Assembly: GCA_029781825.1 (NCBI GenBank)
Contig: JAKOVY010000148.1
Location: 1-63,105, forward strand
Direction of reading: 5' to 3'
DNA from: Bacillota bacterium
Lineage (GTDB): Bacteria > Bacillota > Syntrophomonadia > Syntrophomonadales > DTU052
Length of the DNA stretch: 63,105 bases
This document shows, piece by piece, positions 20,202 to 32,194 of this stretch; within the stretch, counting starts at the first letter, position 1; the number at the start of each line of letters is the position of its first letter. Made by a program: the position numbers and the translations under genes. The notes under the pieces were generated by a model. It was not told the origin of the DNA, did no database searches, and saw only the letters and a program-made list of their open reading frames with translations.

Positions 20202-21197
20202 ATGCAGACCTTACACCTCAAGGTTGATCCTGACAACCCTAACCACAAGATAATCGAAATCGCAGCGGCTCTGATCCGGGAAGGCGAAACGGTGGCCTTT
20301 CCTACCGAGACCGTGTACGGGGTAGGGGCCAACGGGTTGGATGAGAAGGCGGTAAAGAGAGTATTCGAGGCCAAGCGTCGTCCCCTGGACAATCCCCTGC
20401 TGATGCATGTAATGAGCTGGGAACAGGCCTCATCACTGGTAACCGGCATTCGGGAGGAGGTTCTGCTGCTGGTGGACAGATTCTGGCCGGGGCCGCTTAC
20501 CCTGGTGGCCCCGGCAAACGACCGGGTACCCCGGGTGGTAACTGCGGGGCTGTCGACGGTAGGATTGAGGATGCCGGATCACCGGGTGGCCCTTGATCTC
20601 ATCAAGGCGGCCGGAGTACCGGTAGCAGCTACCAGCGCCAATCTCTCCGGGCGCCCCAGCCCAACTTCCGCCCAGCACGTAATAAGGGACTTAAACGGCC
20701 GAATAGCCGGCATTTTGAGTGCCGGGACTACCGGGTGGGGGATTGAATCAACCATACTGGATGTTACCCGTACCCCTTTTACCATTTTGCGACCCGGAGC
20801 AGTCTCCCGGGAACGCTTGGAAGAGGTACTCCCCGGCATGATCAAGGCCGCAAGGCCCTGGACGGAAGTGGGAGGGCGGTTGCGGGCGGCTCACTATCGA
20901 CCAGATGCCCGGGTCATACCCGTTAAACCGGGGGACAAACTGGCTGAGTTGGCCCAGGCTGAAGCCGCCAAGGGAAAGCGGGTCGGCGTTGTTGTAGCCA
21001 CTCAACAGGAACTGCCCACCCTTGCCGATTTTGTGGTGGTGATTAATGGCGGTCCTGCTGAATACGGCCGCCGCCTTTACGAAATCTTCCGAGAGGCAGA
21101 CAGCAGAAAGATTGAATACCTTTTTATGGAAATCCCTGAAGAAAAGGGGCTGGGAGTGGCGGTTGCTGATCGCATATATGAAGCCGCGCGCCGCTAA
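20202..21197 (+). CDS. ywlC: Threonylcarbamoyl-AMP synthase (Sua5/YwlC)
   Basis: Makes threonylcarbamoyl-AMP from threonine, bicarbonate and ATP, the first step of the t6A modification of tRNAs reading ANN codons. The YrdC domain is recognised by the GETVAFPTETVYGVG opening, the KRRP segment and PVAATSANLSGRPSPT. At 331 residues it is the long Sua5 form with the extra C-terminal domain, as in Bacillus YwlC, rather than the short TsaC form. It begins four bases after the prmC stop in the same apparent operon. Confidence 0.95.
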   Translation: MQTLHLKVDPDNPNHKIIEIAAALIREGETVAFPTETVYGVGANGLDEKAVKRVFEAKRRPLDNPLLMHVMSWEQASSLVTGIREEVLLLVDRFWPGPLTLVAPANDRVPRVVTAGLSTVGLRMPDHRVALDLIKAAGVPVAATSANLSGRPSPTSAQHVIRDLNGRIAGILSAGTTGWGIESTILDVTRTPFTILRPGAVSRERLEEVLPGMIKAARPWTEVGGRLRAAHYRPDARVIPVKPGDKLAELAQAEAAKGKRVGVVVATQQELPTLADFVVVINGGPAEYGRRLYEIFREADSRKIEYLFMEIPEEKGLGVAVADRIYEAARR

Positions 21198-21366
21198 GGT
21201 ATAACCCGGGCACCGATTCTCAGGCAGAAAGGGTTGCAGCCTTATACTGTCCGATACGGCAGGAATAATATAAAAAATTGGGTTAAAACGAGGTATTTGT
21301 TCAAGCGTTTATTCCTGGTATGGTGCTTGCATCAGTCCAATAAACGTGAAGGGAGTAATCCGGAAT

Positions 21367-21951
21367 TTGAACAGCATGCTGGAGGTTTTTGCCGTTGCGG
21401 TAGCACTGGGACTTGATGCCTTTTCGGTGGCGCTGGGGTTGGGATTGTCCGGGGTTTCCCGTTATTACCGAACGCGGTTTATCGGCACCGTAGCTTTGCT
21501 CCACGTGGCCATGCCCCTTTTGGGATTGTACCTGGGACTGGCGGCGGGCAATTTCATGGGTAAATGGGCAGCTATTGCCGGAGCCTTAGTTTTAGCCTAT
21601 ATTGGTTTTCAGATGATAAGAGAGGGTCTGCAGAGCTACCATACCACAGCCAAATTTTCCGAGGCCCGTAAAAAACTGTTTGCAAACGAACCGGAGATCA
21701 ACCTGGGGGGATGGTCATCGGTTCTGGTTCTTGGGTTGTCAGTCAGTGTTGACGCCCTGGCAGTCGGGTTCGGTCTGGGGACCGCCAGGGTTCCCATACT
21801 CTATACGGTCGTAACCACCGGGATTGTAGCCGGAGTCATGACGGGCGCGGGCTGGCTGGGCGGCAAATACTTCAGCGATCTGGTTGGCAAGAGAGCACAG
21901 GCGGCAGGCGGAATACTTTTGATCGCGATGGCGATTAAAATGCTTCTGTAG
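21367..21951 (+). CDS. mntP: Manganese efflux pump MntP
   Basis: A 194-residue membrane exporter with six hydrophobic segments. The two repeats each carry the acidic membrane motif: GLDAFSVALG in the first and SVDALAVGFG in the second, which form the Mn(II) path. I take the TTG at 21367 after GAAGGGAG; GTG at 21346 and ATG at 21376 are also in frame, and the choice is uncertain. The location between ywlC and ywlE matches Bacillus ywlD. I looked for the manganese riboswitch that often precedes mntP and did not recognise one. Confidence 0.9.
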   Translation: MNSMLEVFAVAVALGLDAFSVALGLGLSGVSRYYRTRFIGTVALLHVAMPLLGLYLGLAAGNFMGKWAAIAGALVLAYIGFQMIREGLQSYHTTAKFSEARKKLFANEPEINLGGWSSVLVLGLSVSVDALAVGFGLGTARVPILYTVVTTGIVAGVMTGAGWLGGKYFSDLVGKRAQAAGGILLIAMAIKMLL

Positions 21952-21961
21952 GAGGGGGGCC

Positions 21962-22426
21962 ATGAAGAGACTGGTATTTATCTGTTCCGGCAACACCTGT
22001 CGGAGTCCAATGGCCAAGGGCCTTTTCATGAAACACCTGGAGGAGCGGAATCCTGAGTTATTGGACAAGATTGAGGTAATAACTGCCGGCACCCATCCCC
22101 ATCCGGGGGATACGGCCTCACCCGGGGCCCTGGAGGCCATGGAGGAGGTCGGGATTGATATTTCCGATCATCAGGCCCGGCCGGTGACCGAAGAGATGCT
22201 GGCGGAGGCTGATCTGGTCCTAACGATGACCAAGGCCCACCGTGATTACCTTACCCGTATATATGGGGAGAATGAAAGGATATTTTCCCTTTATGAGTTC
22301 CTGGGACAGGACGGGGATGTTCTCGATCCCTTTGGGGGAGACACGGATACATATCGTGCCTGCAGGGACGAGCTCTGGCAATTAATGGAAATGCTGGTGG
22401 ATAGGCTAGAAAATGAATTATTATAA
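21962..22426 (+). CDS. ywlE: Protein arginine phosphatase (YwlE type)
   Basis: A 154-residue low-molecular-weight phosphatase. The P-loop is CSGNTCRSP, and the general acid Asp is in DPFGG. The Thr in the P-loop is the residue that favours phosphoarginine over phosphotyrosine in Bacillus YwlE, so I assign it as a protein arginine phosphatase. The matching kinase McsB is encoded 21 kb further on. It starts ten bases after mntP. Confidence 0.9.
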   Translation: MKRLVFICSGNTCRSPMAKGLFMKHLEERNPELLDKIEVITAGTHPHPGDTASPGALEAMEEVGIDISDHQARPVTEEMLAEADLVLTMTKAHRDYLTRIYGENERIFSLYEFLGQDGDVLDPFGGDTDTYRACRDELWQLMEMLVDRLENELL

Positions 22427-22541
22427 ATTATTATTAGGATACGAGTGAAGCCGATACCAGTCCAACAACCCGAAACCGGGAGGCACCCCGAAACATAAAA
22501 GGAATGATACCGGTGATTGTTGAAGCTATGAGGTGGTAAAA

Positions 22542-23003
22542 TTGCGTTTGTTAATTGGCAGCGATCATGCCGGGTACGCCCTTAAAGAGCACCTGAAAAA
22601 AGTTATCGCCTCCTGGGGTCACCAGGTGGATGATGCAGGCTGTTATAGCGAAGAACCGGTTGACTACCCGGATATCGCAGAAAAAGTGGTTTTGGGCATA
22701 AAGGGTGGACAGGCTGATCTGGGACTGCTTGTTTGCGGCACCGGCCAGGGCATGGCCATGGCCGCCAACAAGGTGCCGGGAATACGGGCCGCTGTGTGCA
22801 ACGATGAATTTTCAGCCCGGGCTGCCCGTGAACATAACGATGCCAACATATTGACACTGGGTGCGCGGGTGGTTGGTTCCGGAGTGGCCGAGTCGATTGT
22901 GAAAGGTTTTCTGGAATCAACATATGCCGGGGGGCGTCACCAGCGACGCCTGGATCTGATTGAGGCCATTGAGAGTAAATATCTGAAACAGGGGGAGAAG
23001 TGA
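22542..23003 (+). CDS. rpiB: Ribose-5-phosphate isomerase B
   Basis: Interconverts ribose-5-phosphate and ribulose-5-phosphate. The 153-residue protein has the RpiB start LRLLIGSDHAGYALK, the VCGTGQGMAMAANK catalytic cysteine loop and NDANILTLGAR. The TTG at 22542 is chosen because AGGTGG stands a few bases before it and the family starts at the first beta strand; GTG at 22533 overlaps that site. The stop touches the start of glyA, so the two are cotranscribed, as in Bacillus. Confidence 0.94.
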   Translation: MRLLIGSDHAGYALKEHLKKVIASWGHQVDDAGCYSEEPVDYPDIAEKVVLGIKGGQADLGLLVCGTGQGMAMAANKVPGIRAAVCNDEFSARAAREHNDANILTLGARVVGSGVAESIVKGFLESTYAGGRHQRRLDLIEAIESKYLKQGEK

Positions 23004-24251
23004 ATGGACTACATTAATAAGTACGTGCTGCCGGTAGACCCCGAGGTTGCCCAGGCTATCAACCAGGAAGAGGAGCGGCAGGCCCGGAAGCTGGAACTCA
23101 TCGCTTCGGAGAACTTTGTTTCCCGTGCAGTAATGGCGGCTCAGGGCGGGGTCATGACCAACAAGTACGCTGAAGGTTATCCTGGCAAGCGTTATTACGG
23201 CGGGTGTGAGTATGTTGACGTAGTCGAGGAACTGGCCCGGGAAAGGGCCAAGAAGGTCTTTGGCGCCCCTCATGTCAATGTTCAGCCGCACTCGGGAGCC
23301 CAGGCCAACACTGCGGTATACTTTGCGGCTTTGAAACCCGGAGATACCATAATGGGCATGAATTTGTCCCACGGGGGGCACCTGACCCATGGCAGCCCGG
23401 TTAACATATCAGGAACATATTTCAATATTGTCAGCTACGGTGTGGACCCCGAAAAGGAGACTATTGACTACCAGCAGGTGATGGAGATTGCTCAGCAAGC
23501 CAAGCCGAAGATGATCGTAGTTGGGGCCAGCGCCTACCCGCGCACAATTGATTATAAGGCTTTCAAGGAGATTGCGGATTCGGTTTCGGCCCTGCTGATG
23601 GTGGACATGGCGCACATAGCGGGATTGGTAGCGGCCGGACTGCATCCCAGCCCGGTGCCCTACGCCGACTTTGTGACCACCACCACACATAAGACCTTAA
23701 GAGGTCCCCGGGGCGGAATGATATTTTGCAAACCGGAATGGGCGGCCAAGATCGATAAAGCCGTCTTCCCGGGTATCCAGGGGGGACCTTTAATGCATGT
23801 AATTGCCGCCAAGGCGGTCTGTTTGAAAGAGGCCATGACCGATGAGTTTGTGGCTTATCAGAAAAGAGTTGTAGAGAATGCCGCGGTTCTGGCGGATGAA
23901 CTTAAAAAGCATGGTTTCCGTCTGGTTTCGGGAGGTACCGATACTCACCTGATGCTGGTTGATGTTCGTCAGCAGGGATTGAACGGGAAACAGGCCGAGC
24001 AGTTGCTGGAAGAGGTTAATATAACTGTAAACAAGAACGCTATCCCCTTTGATCCCGAGAAGCCGACCATAACGAGCGGGATCAGGATTGGGACCCCTGC
24101 TGTTACCTCCAGGGGGCTTAAGGCTGAGGACATGGTGGAGCTCGCGCAGGCCATCTCCTGGGCTTTAATTGACCGGGATGAATCAAGCAAGAGCAAGGCC
24201 AAAAGCATTGTGGACGGGCTCTGCAGGAAATACCCCCTGTACCAGGATTAA
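23004..24251 (+). CDS. glyA: Serine hydroxymethyltransferase
   Basis: Interconverts serine and glycine with tetrahydrofolate, supplying one-carbon units. The 415-residue PLP enzyme shows [10 protein letters not shown] near the start, the [13 protein letters not shown] loop and the cofactor lysine in [14 protein letters not shown]. The ATG follows the rpiB stop without a gap, after a GGGGGAG site. In Bacillus upp and the atp operon follow; here upp is absent and two nucleotide-metabolism genes take its place. Confidence 0.97.
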   Translation: MDYINKYVLPVDPEVAQAINQEEERQARKLELIASENFVSRAVMAAQGGVMTNKYAEGYPGKRYYGGCEYVDVVEELARERAKKVFGAPHVNVQPHSGAQANTAVYFAALKPGDTIMGMNLSHGGHLTHGSPVNISGTYFNIVSYGVDPEKETIDYQQVMEIAQQAKPKMIVVGASAYPRTIDYKAFKEIADSVSALLMVDMAHIAGLVAAGLHPSPVPYADFVTTTTHKTLRGPRGGMIFCKPEWAAKIDKAVFPGIQGGPLMHVIAAKAVCLKEAMTDEFVAYQKRVVENAAVLADELKKHGFRLVSGGTDTHLMLVDVRQQGLNGKQAEQLLEEVNITVNKNAIPFDPEKPTITSGIRIGTPAVTSRGLKAEDMVELAQAISWALIDRDESSKSKAKSIVDGLCRKYPLYQD

Positions 24252-24362
24252 CAGCTTCTGAGTTTAGGGACTGGTGGAGCAAGACCTAGAGGGCGTTACA
24301 TGAACAGAAGTGGCGACACCGGGCTTGCTCTTTTTTATTTGGCAAGGACGGGAGGTAATGAG

Positions 24363-24815
24363 ATGTCACGGGAAAGGCCTTCATGGGATGAGTACTTTTC
24401 CCAACTGGCCCGGATGGTGGCCAGCCGTTCTACCTGCATACGGCGCAAAGTAGGTGCTCTGCTGGTCAAGGAGGAACGGATTGTTGCTACCGGTTATAAC
24501 GGGGCTCCGCAGGGAATTGCACACTGTCTCGACGTCGGTTGCCTGCGGGAGGAAAAGGGAATCCCCTCGGGTCACCGGTACGAGTTGTGCCGGGGCGTAC
24601 ATGCGGAGCAGAACGCCATCATCAACGCGGCTCGATACGGAGTATCAACTATTGACTCCGTTCTCTACTGTACCCACCAGCCCTGCATGTTGTGTTCGCG
24701 CATGCTGGTCAACGCAGGGGTAATACGGGTTGTTCACCAGGGTGATTTTATTGATGAGCTGGCGCTCAGGATTCTGAATGAAGCAGGAATTGAGGTTACG
24801 GAAATTAGGGTTTAA
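24363..24815 (+). CDS. comEB: Deoxycytidylate deaminase
   Basis: Deaminates dCMP to dUMP, feeding thymidylate synthesis; a ThyX-type thymidylate synthase is encoded later in the window. The 150-residue protein has the zinc site HAE at residues 80-82 and PCMLC at 107-111, plus the GYNGAPQG substrate loop. The ATG at 24363 follows GGGAGG; the reading from 24300 has no support. It is comEB-like in domain layout, but there is no link to competence genes here. Confidence 0.92.
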   Translation: MSRERPSWDEYFSQLARMVASRSTCIRRKVGALLVKEERIVATGYNGAPQGIAHCLDVGCLREEKGIPSGHRYELCRGVHAEQNAIINAARYGVSTIDSVLYCTHQPCMLCSRMLVNAGVIRVVHQGDFIDELALRILNEAGIEVTEIRV

Positions 24816-24832
24816 GGGAGGAGAATTAAGGT

Positions 24833-25147
24833 ATGAAGACCAAGACCATCAGCCTTCCCCGATTAAACCGATTGACGCCTACCCTGGAATCTACAGCATT
24901 AAAACTGATGGAAGAGGCCGGCGAACTGGCTGAGGCTATCGGCAAGCTCCGGGGCTTAAGCGGGGAAGAGTTGCAGGTCGACGAGGCGGAAACTGTTGCC
25001 ATTATCATGAGTGAGTTGCTGGATGTAGCCCAGACTGCAGTGTCAATGATGTTTGTGCTGGAAGAAAAGTATCAGGTTGACATTGAACAAGCGGTCGAGA
25101 AGCACATCAACAAACTGTGCCGCAAGGGCTATCTGGCACAGCTGTAA
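24833..25147 (+). CDS. MazG-like nucleotide pyrophosphohydrolase
   Basis: A 104-residue all-alpha protein with the MazG/dUTPase-like metal site: EExxE at residues 27-31 and ExxD at 61-64. Such single-domain enzymes clear unwanted NTPs or dNTPs to monophosphates. It starts 17 bases after the dCMP deaminase stop, behind a GGGAGGAG site, so the two probably work together in nucleotide sanitation or dUMP supply. The exact substrate is unknown. Confidence 0.82.
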   Translation: MKTKTISLPRLNRLTPTLESTALKLMEEAGELAEAIGKLRGLSGEELQVDEAETVAIIMSELLDVAQTAVSMMFVLEEKYQVDIEQAVEKHINKLCRKGYLAQL

Positions 25148-25334
25148 AATAGAAGCCGGGAGAGGATTTTATTAACGGGCAGAGAACATAAAAGTCTGTA
25201 TTCTGCGTAATGTTTTTGTAATAGGACCCAGTAAAGTTCAGACTATTCAAAACATGAAAAAAAGAGGAATTTGGCGCGGAGTAGAGAAATCAAATTTGGG
25301 TCAATAATGACTCGCGAAGGAAAAAAGGAGAAAT

Positions 25335-25679
25335 ATGGAAAAGAGAAGCGGTAATTGGGCCAAGTCGCTGGGTAATGCTGTATCCATGGCCGCCAGCTTT
25401 GCGGCTTCAGTCGCGTTGGGCTATTTCGCCGGCAGTTTCCTGGATTCCCGCTTGGGGACTGAACCCTACCTGATGCTGATCCTGTTACTGCTGGGAGTAG
25501 CCACCGGTCTTAAAATAATGTATGAGCAAGCCTTCGGGAAGAGGGGCGACAGCAGTTTCGAGGAAGAGAAGACGGATTTACGGGACTACCGGCCCAGCAA
25601 AGAAATAATTACCGCACTGGACGAGGCCAAAAAAAGGCTGGCAGAGCTGGACAAATCAGGACCTGAATCCAGGGATTAA
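25335..25679 (+). CDS. atpZ: AtpZ-type accessory protein of the ATP synthase
   Basis: A 114-residue small membrane protein heading the atp operon. Two hydrophobic hairpin segments (around residues 14-32 and 42-60) and the GYFAGSFLDSRLGTEPYLM turn are typical of the AtpZ/AtpQ family, followed by a charged cytoplasmic tail. AtpZ works with AtpI in Mg/Ca handling or assembly of the membrane ring. The ATG follows AAAAGGAG. About 190 bases upstream separate it from the MazG-like gene; I could not pick a clear promoter in them. Confidence 0.82.
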   Translation: MEKRSGNWAKSLGNAVSMAASFAASVALGYFAGSFLDSRLGTEPYLMLILLLLGVATGLKIMYEQAFGKRGDSSFEEEKTDLRDYRPSKEIITALDEAKKRLAELDKSGPESRD

Positions 25680-25700
25680 TAACCAAGAGGATGTTGCAAG

Positions 25701-26042
25701 ATGTATTATAATATAACAGCGCTTGTCGGAGTAACGGTTGGTCTGCTATTATCCGGTGTGTCGGTCTGGTTGAACCTCAAGGCTTTGAAAACGGCCGGGG
25801 AGATGCCGCCCCGGGAAGCCGCCAAACGGATTATTGTCAAGTACATGGGAAGGATCGGTGCGCTAACGGCACTTTTGGGGTTGCTTACCTGGCTGGCAGG
25901 GTTGGATATGATACTTGGGATTTTAACTGGTATGGTCCTCGGTAGTCTGGTCTTTCTGGTCGTAACTCGAAGTAATAGGTCGTTCGTCGAACGTTTGGTT
26001 AACGGACCTGGAGGACGGTTGAGCCGATCTAATAAATTCTAA
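25701..26042 (+). CDS. atpI: ATP synthase assembly protein AtpI
   Basis: A 113-residue membrane protein with four hydrophobic segments, in the position of atpI directly before atpB. AtpI aids c-ring assembly in several bacteria. The sequence is weakly conserved (KRIIVKYMGRIGAL between the two helical hairpins), so the call leans on size, topology and location. Confidence 0.8.
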   Translation: MYYNITALVGVTVGLLLSGVSVWLNLKALKTAGEMPPREAAKRIIVKYMGRIGALTALLGLLTWLAGLDMILGILTGMVLGSLVFLVVTRSNRSFVERLVNGPGGRLSRSNKF

Positions 26043-26062
26043 AAAGAAAGGGGGGGAAATAT

Positions 26063-26755
26063 TTGATTTTTGCGTTAGAGCTGCCTATGCAGGAACCACT
26101 GTTCACAATCGCGGACAAACTACCGGTGCCAGATCTGATCGTAACCGAATGGGCCATAATTCTTGTCATTGGACTGTTTGCGTATTTTGCCACGCGAAAA
26201 ATGGAGAGGGTCCCCCGGGGATTGCAAAATGCCTTTGAAATGATTATTCAATGGACATTTGATTTCTTTGGGCAGATGCTGGGCGAGTCGGTGGCCAAGA
26301 AATGGACGCCTATATTGTCCACCTTTTTCCTGTTTATCCTGGTATCAAACTACAGTGGTCTGCTTCCAGGGGCGGCTTATATCGATGGTTTCAAGGCGCC
26401 TACCAGTGACTGGAACGTAACAGCCACGTTGGCACTTATTGTGTTCTTCTCGGTTCAGATATCCGGGTTTAGAGAGCACAAGATGCATTATTTCGGACAC
26501 TTCATTAAACCAATGCCATTGATGTTGCCGCTGAACATCCTAGAAGAAGTTGCTCGTCCGTTGTCTCTGACGCTCCGTCTTTTTGGTAACGTTTTTGGGG
26601 AAGAAATGATAATTGGCTTTCTGCTGATGATGGCGCCGTTCCTGATACCGATGCCGATGATGGCCTTAGGGCTGTTGACAGGAGCAATCCAGGCGATTGT
26701 GTTTACCATCCTGGCATCGAGTTATATTGCAGGAGCTACCGGAGAAGGCCATTAA
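26063..26755 (+). CDS. atpB: ATP synthase subunit a
   Basis: The 230-residue membrane subunit that forms the two ion half-channels against the c-ring. The essential arginine is Arg172 in LTLRLFGN, and the helix 5/6 partners follow in the last 50 residues. The TTG start comes after a GGGGGG site. It is the third gene of the operon, directly before the c subunit. The protein is encoded as one of the shorter a subunits and lacks an extended N terminus. Confidence 0.96.
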   Translation: MIFALELPMQEPLFTIADKLPVPDLIVTEWAIILVIGLFAYFATRKMERVPRGLQNAFEMIIQWTFDFFGQMLGESVAKKWTPILSTFFLFILVSNYSGLLPGAAYIDGFKAPTSDWNVTATLALIVFFSVQISGFREHKMHYFGHFIKPMPLMLPLNILEEVARPLSLTLRLFGNVFGEEMIIGFLLMMAPFLIPMPMMALGLLTGAIQAIVFTILASSYIAGATGEGH

Positions 26756-26844
26756 ACTTATCCTATTAAGGGTTAAGGGTTATCTTTCGTATCAGTGAAG
26801 AAAAGAAATGCAACATTCACTGAAGCAGGAAAGGAGGGAAATAA

Positions 26845-27069
26845 ATGGAAGGGATGTTCGCAATCGGTGCCGGCCTCGCCGTAGCAGTTGGAGCTCTGGG
26901 CGGTGGCATCGGACAAGGTATCGTCGGGGGTAAAGCTCTGGAGAGTATTGCCCGGCAGCCCGAAATCGCAGACCAGGTTAGAACCCTGCTGTTCATCACA
27001 CTGGCATTTATTGAGACCTTAACTATTTACGGCCTGCTCATCGCGTTCATGCTTGTGGGTAAGATTTAA
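26845..27069 (+). CDS. atpE: ATP synthase subunit c (operon copy)
   Basis: A 74-residue hairpin that forms the rotating ring. Helix 1 carries the Gly-rich packing face (ALGGGIGQG), the polar loop is ARQPE and helix 2 has the ion-binding Glu57 in AFIETLTIYG. Gln24, Thr58 and Tyr62 align with Gln32, Ser66 and Tyr70 of sodium-type c subunits (Ilyobacter), so either Na+ or H+ coupling is possible. Spacing and a GGAGG site support the ATG at 26845. A second c-subunit gene is found 6 kb downstream. Confidence 0.96.
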   Translation: MEGMFAIGAGLAVAVGALGGGIGQGIVGGKALESIARQPEIADQVRTLLFITLAFIETLTIYGLLIAFMLVGKI

Positions 27070-27180
27070 TGACACACCAACGGACAGTGGGAGTCTAACG
27101 CGTAGTTTGGGCGATGAGAGGTCGTTGGGGAGTACTCATCGCCCACAAAACTATTTTTACCGTAATGAATGGAGGTAGAC

Positions 27181-27777
27181 ATGCCTGTGAGAAGTAGAAA
27201 ATGGTTAGCCCTGGCGGTTCTACTCCTGAGCATGCTTATCGTGATGGGACTGGCAACCTCCTGTTTGGCATCGGAGGAAGGAGTACCACCTTTCCCCGAT
27301 ATAGCGAAAATAGGGTGGACCGCAGTTAACTTTTTTCTGTTGCTAGCCATACTATATAAATTCGGATTCAATCCTGTGAGCAATATGCTGGAAGAACGCA
27401 CCAACACCATCGAGAGCTCACTGAGGCATGCCGAGGAATTGCTTGTTGAAGTAGAGCAGATGAGAAAGGACTCGGCAGCCGAGCTTGCCGAAGCTCGCAG
27501 GGAGGCTCAGGAGATAGTGGCCCGGGCAACTCAAATTGCCGAAGAGACCAAAAATGAGATTATCTCCAAAGCTGAGGCTGAAGCAACAAGTTTGAAGGAA
27601 AAAGCAATCGCAGAGATTCAGGCAGAAAAGGAACAGGCTATTTCGGAGCTGCGTGATACCGCAGCTACGCTGGCTATTATGGCGGCGGAAAAAGTCTTGG
27701 GCAGGGCGCTGACTGATGAGGATCATCAGCTGATGGTCAAAGAATTCATTAGAGATGCAGGGGATCTGTTATGTTAA
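27181..27777 (+). CDS. atpF: ATP synthase subunit b
   Basis: The peripheral stalk subunit, 198 residues. After one membrane helix (WTAVNFFLLLAILYKFGF) comes a long charged coiled coil. There is an extra N-terminal hydrophobic stretch at residues 8-27 ending ATSC, which reads like a signal peptide or lipobox with Cys28; b subunits normally begin near residue 35 of this one. The ATG at 27181 follows GGAGG; the ATG at 27169 overlaps that site. The stop overlaps the next start. Confidence 0.93.
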   Translation: MPVRSRKWLALAVLLLSMLIVMGLATSCLASEEGVPPFPDIAKIGWTAVNFFLLLAILYKFGFNPVSNMLEERTNTIESSLRHAEELLVEVEQMRKDSAAELAEARREAQEIVARATQIAEETKNEIISKAEAEATSLKEKAIAEIQAEKEQAISELRDTAATLAIMAAEKVLGRALTDEDHQLMVKEFIRDAGDLLC

Positions 27778-28319
27778 ACAAGAGTGTCGGTAGGCGCTAT
27801 GCAGAGGCCTTTTTTGCCATTGCCCAAGAACAAAACAAGATTGACGATTTCGAGAAAGAATTGGGTGACGTTGTTGATGTCATCATGTCCAATGAAGATC
27901 TCAAAGCGTTCATGTTTCATGTGCTTATACCGCCTCAGGAGAAGAAAGATATCCTGTCTCGGTTGTTTGCCGACCGGGTCTCACCAAGCACCCTCAGTTT
28001 CCTGAACCTGGTTATAGACAAGAGAAGGGTTGATCACTTGGGAGTCATGTTTGATGAGTATCGGGCAATGGCTGATGAGAGCAAGAACATCATCAAGGCT
28101 GAAGTGACATCGGCCAGAGACGTTAGCGAGCAGGATATTGCGGGACTTGAAAAGACCCTTTCCGAAGCGACCGGCAAGAATGTCAGGGTAACGCTGACTG
28201 TAGATCCGTCTCTGATTGGCGGGATTAAAGTCCGGATAGGTGATAGGGTTATTGACGCCAGCGTTGTAAAGAAACTTGACATGCTAAAATCAAGCCTCAA
28301 GAAAGTTAAGATCAGCTAG
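27771..28319 (+). CDS. atpH: ATP synthase subunit delta
   Basis: The 182-residue stalk protein that ties subunit b to the F1 crown. The N-terminal helical domain (GRRYAEAFFAIA) and C-terminal strand region (DPSLIGGIKVRIGD) match the OSCP/delta family. Its ATG overlaps the atpF stop by seven bases. Confidence 0.95.
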   Translation: MLNKSVGRRYAEAFFAIAQEQNKIDDFEKELGDVVDVIMSNEDLKAFMFHVLIPPQEKKDILSRLFADRVSPSTLSFLNLVIDKRRVDHLGVMFDEYRAMADESKNIIKAEVTSARDVSEQDIAGLEKTLSEATGKNVRVTLTVDPSLIGGIKVRIGDRVIDASVVKKLDMLKSSLKKVKIS

Positions 28320-29846
<1,527 letters not shown>

Positions 29847-29860
29847 GTGGTGAGTAATTA

Positions 29861-30757
29861 ATGGCAAAGGGAGTACGAGACTACAAGAGACGCATTCGAA
29901 GCGTTAACAACACCATGCAGATAACCAAAGCCATGAAAATGGTTGCCGCCGCCAAGCTGAGAAGAGCACAGGAGAAGGCTGAAGCCTCTCGTCCCTATAC
30001 CGGCAAGCTGCAGGAGGTTGTTGCCAGGCTCGTTGCGATGGCGGTGCAGGCTAAACACCCGCTGCTGGAAAGACACGATCCGATTAAAAAGGTCACCTAC
30101 GTGGTAATTACCGCGGACCGGGGATTGTGCGGAGCCTTCAACGCCAATATCATCAGGAAGGCCATTGAGACCATCAGTCAGGATGAAAGACCGGTGGAAG
30201 CGGGCATAGTTGCAGTAGGCAGAAAAGGCCGCGACTTTTTCCGCAAGCGGGGATATAACCTGCAGGGAGATTTCATCAACCTGGGCGATAAACTTGACTA
30301 TACCCAGGCCCGGGAGATTGGGCAGTTTATTGCTCAGCTGTATGAAGAGGGAGCTGCCGACGAGGTTTACCTTGTCTATGCCCACTTCGTCAATGCTATG
30401 CGACAGGTACCTACGGTGCAAAAGGTACTGCCGATAGAAACACCGGAAGAAATCACGGCCGAGGCCGAAGAATTCGCCAAATACGCACCGGATTACATCT
30501 ACGAGCCCAATGTAGAGGAGATCTTGGTCAGCCTGCTGCCGCGTTACCTGATGAGTCAGGTGTATCATGCCATGCTGGAGTCCAAAGCCAGCGAGCATGG
30601 AGCCCGTATGACAGCTATGGGGAATGCAACCGACAACGCATCAGAGTTGGTGCAAGTTCTTACACTGGAGATGAACAAGGCCCGGCAGGCAGCCATAACC
30701 TCGGAAATAATAGAGATCTCCAGTGGTGCAGAGGCTCTGAAAAAAGGAGGCAAGTAG
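29861..30757 (+). CDS. atpG: ATP synthase subunit gamma
   Basis: The 298-residue central stalk subunit that couples ring rotation to catalysis. The N-terminal KRRIRSVNNTMQITKAMKMV coil and the C-terminal ATDNASELV and LNKARQAAIT-like helix (here EMNKARQAAITSEI) are typical. It lies 14 bases after atpA. Confidence 0.97.
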   Translation: MAKGVRDYKRRIRSVNNTMQITKAMKMVAAAKLRRAQEKAEASRPYTGKLQEVVARLVAMAVQAKHPLLERHDPIKKVTYVVITADRGLCGAFNANIIRKAIETISQDERPVEAGIVAVGRKGRDFFRKRGYNLQGDFINLGDKLDYTQAREIGQFIAQLYEEGAADEVYLVYAHFVNAMRQVPTVQKVLPIETPEEITAEAEEFAKYAPDYIYEPNVEEILVSLLPRYLMSQVYHAMLESKASEHGARMTAMGNATDNASELVQVLTLEMNKARQAAITSEIIEISSGAEALKKGGK

Positions 30758-32191
<1,434 letters not shown>

Positions 32192-32194
32192 CCT

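Noticed and set aside
21198-21366. A yybP-ykoY manganese riboswitch before mntP.
   Set aside because: The conserved loop sequences of that motif are not present, and no terminator hairpin precedes the gene.
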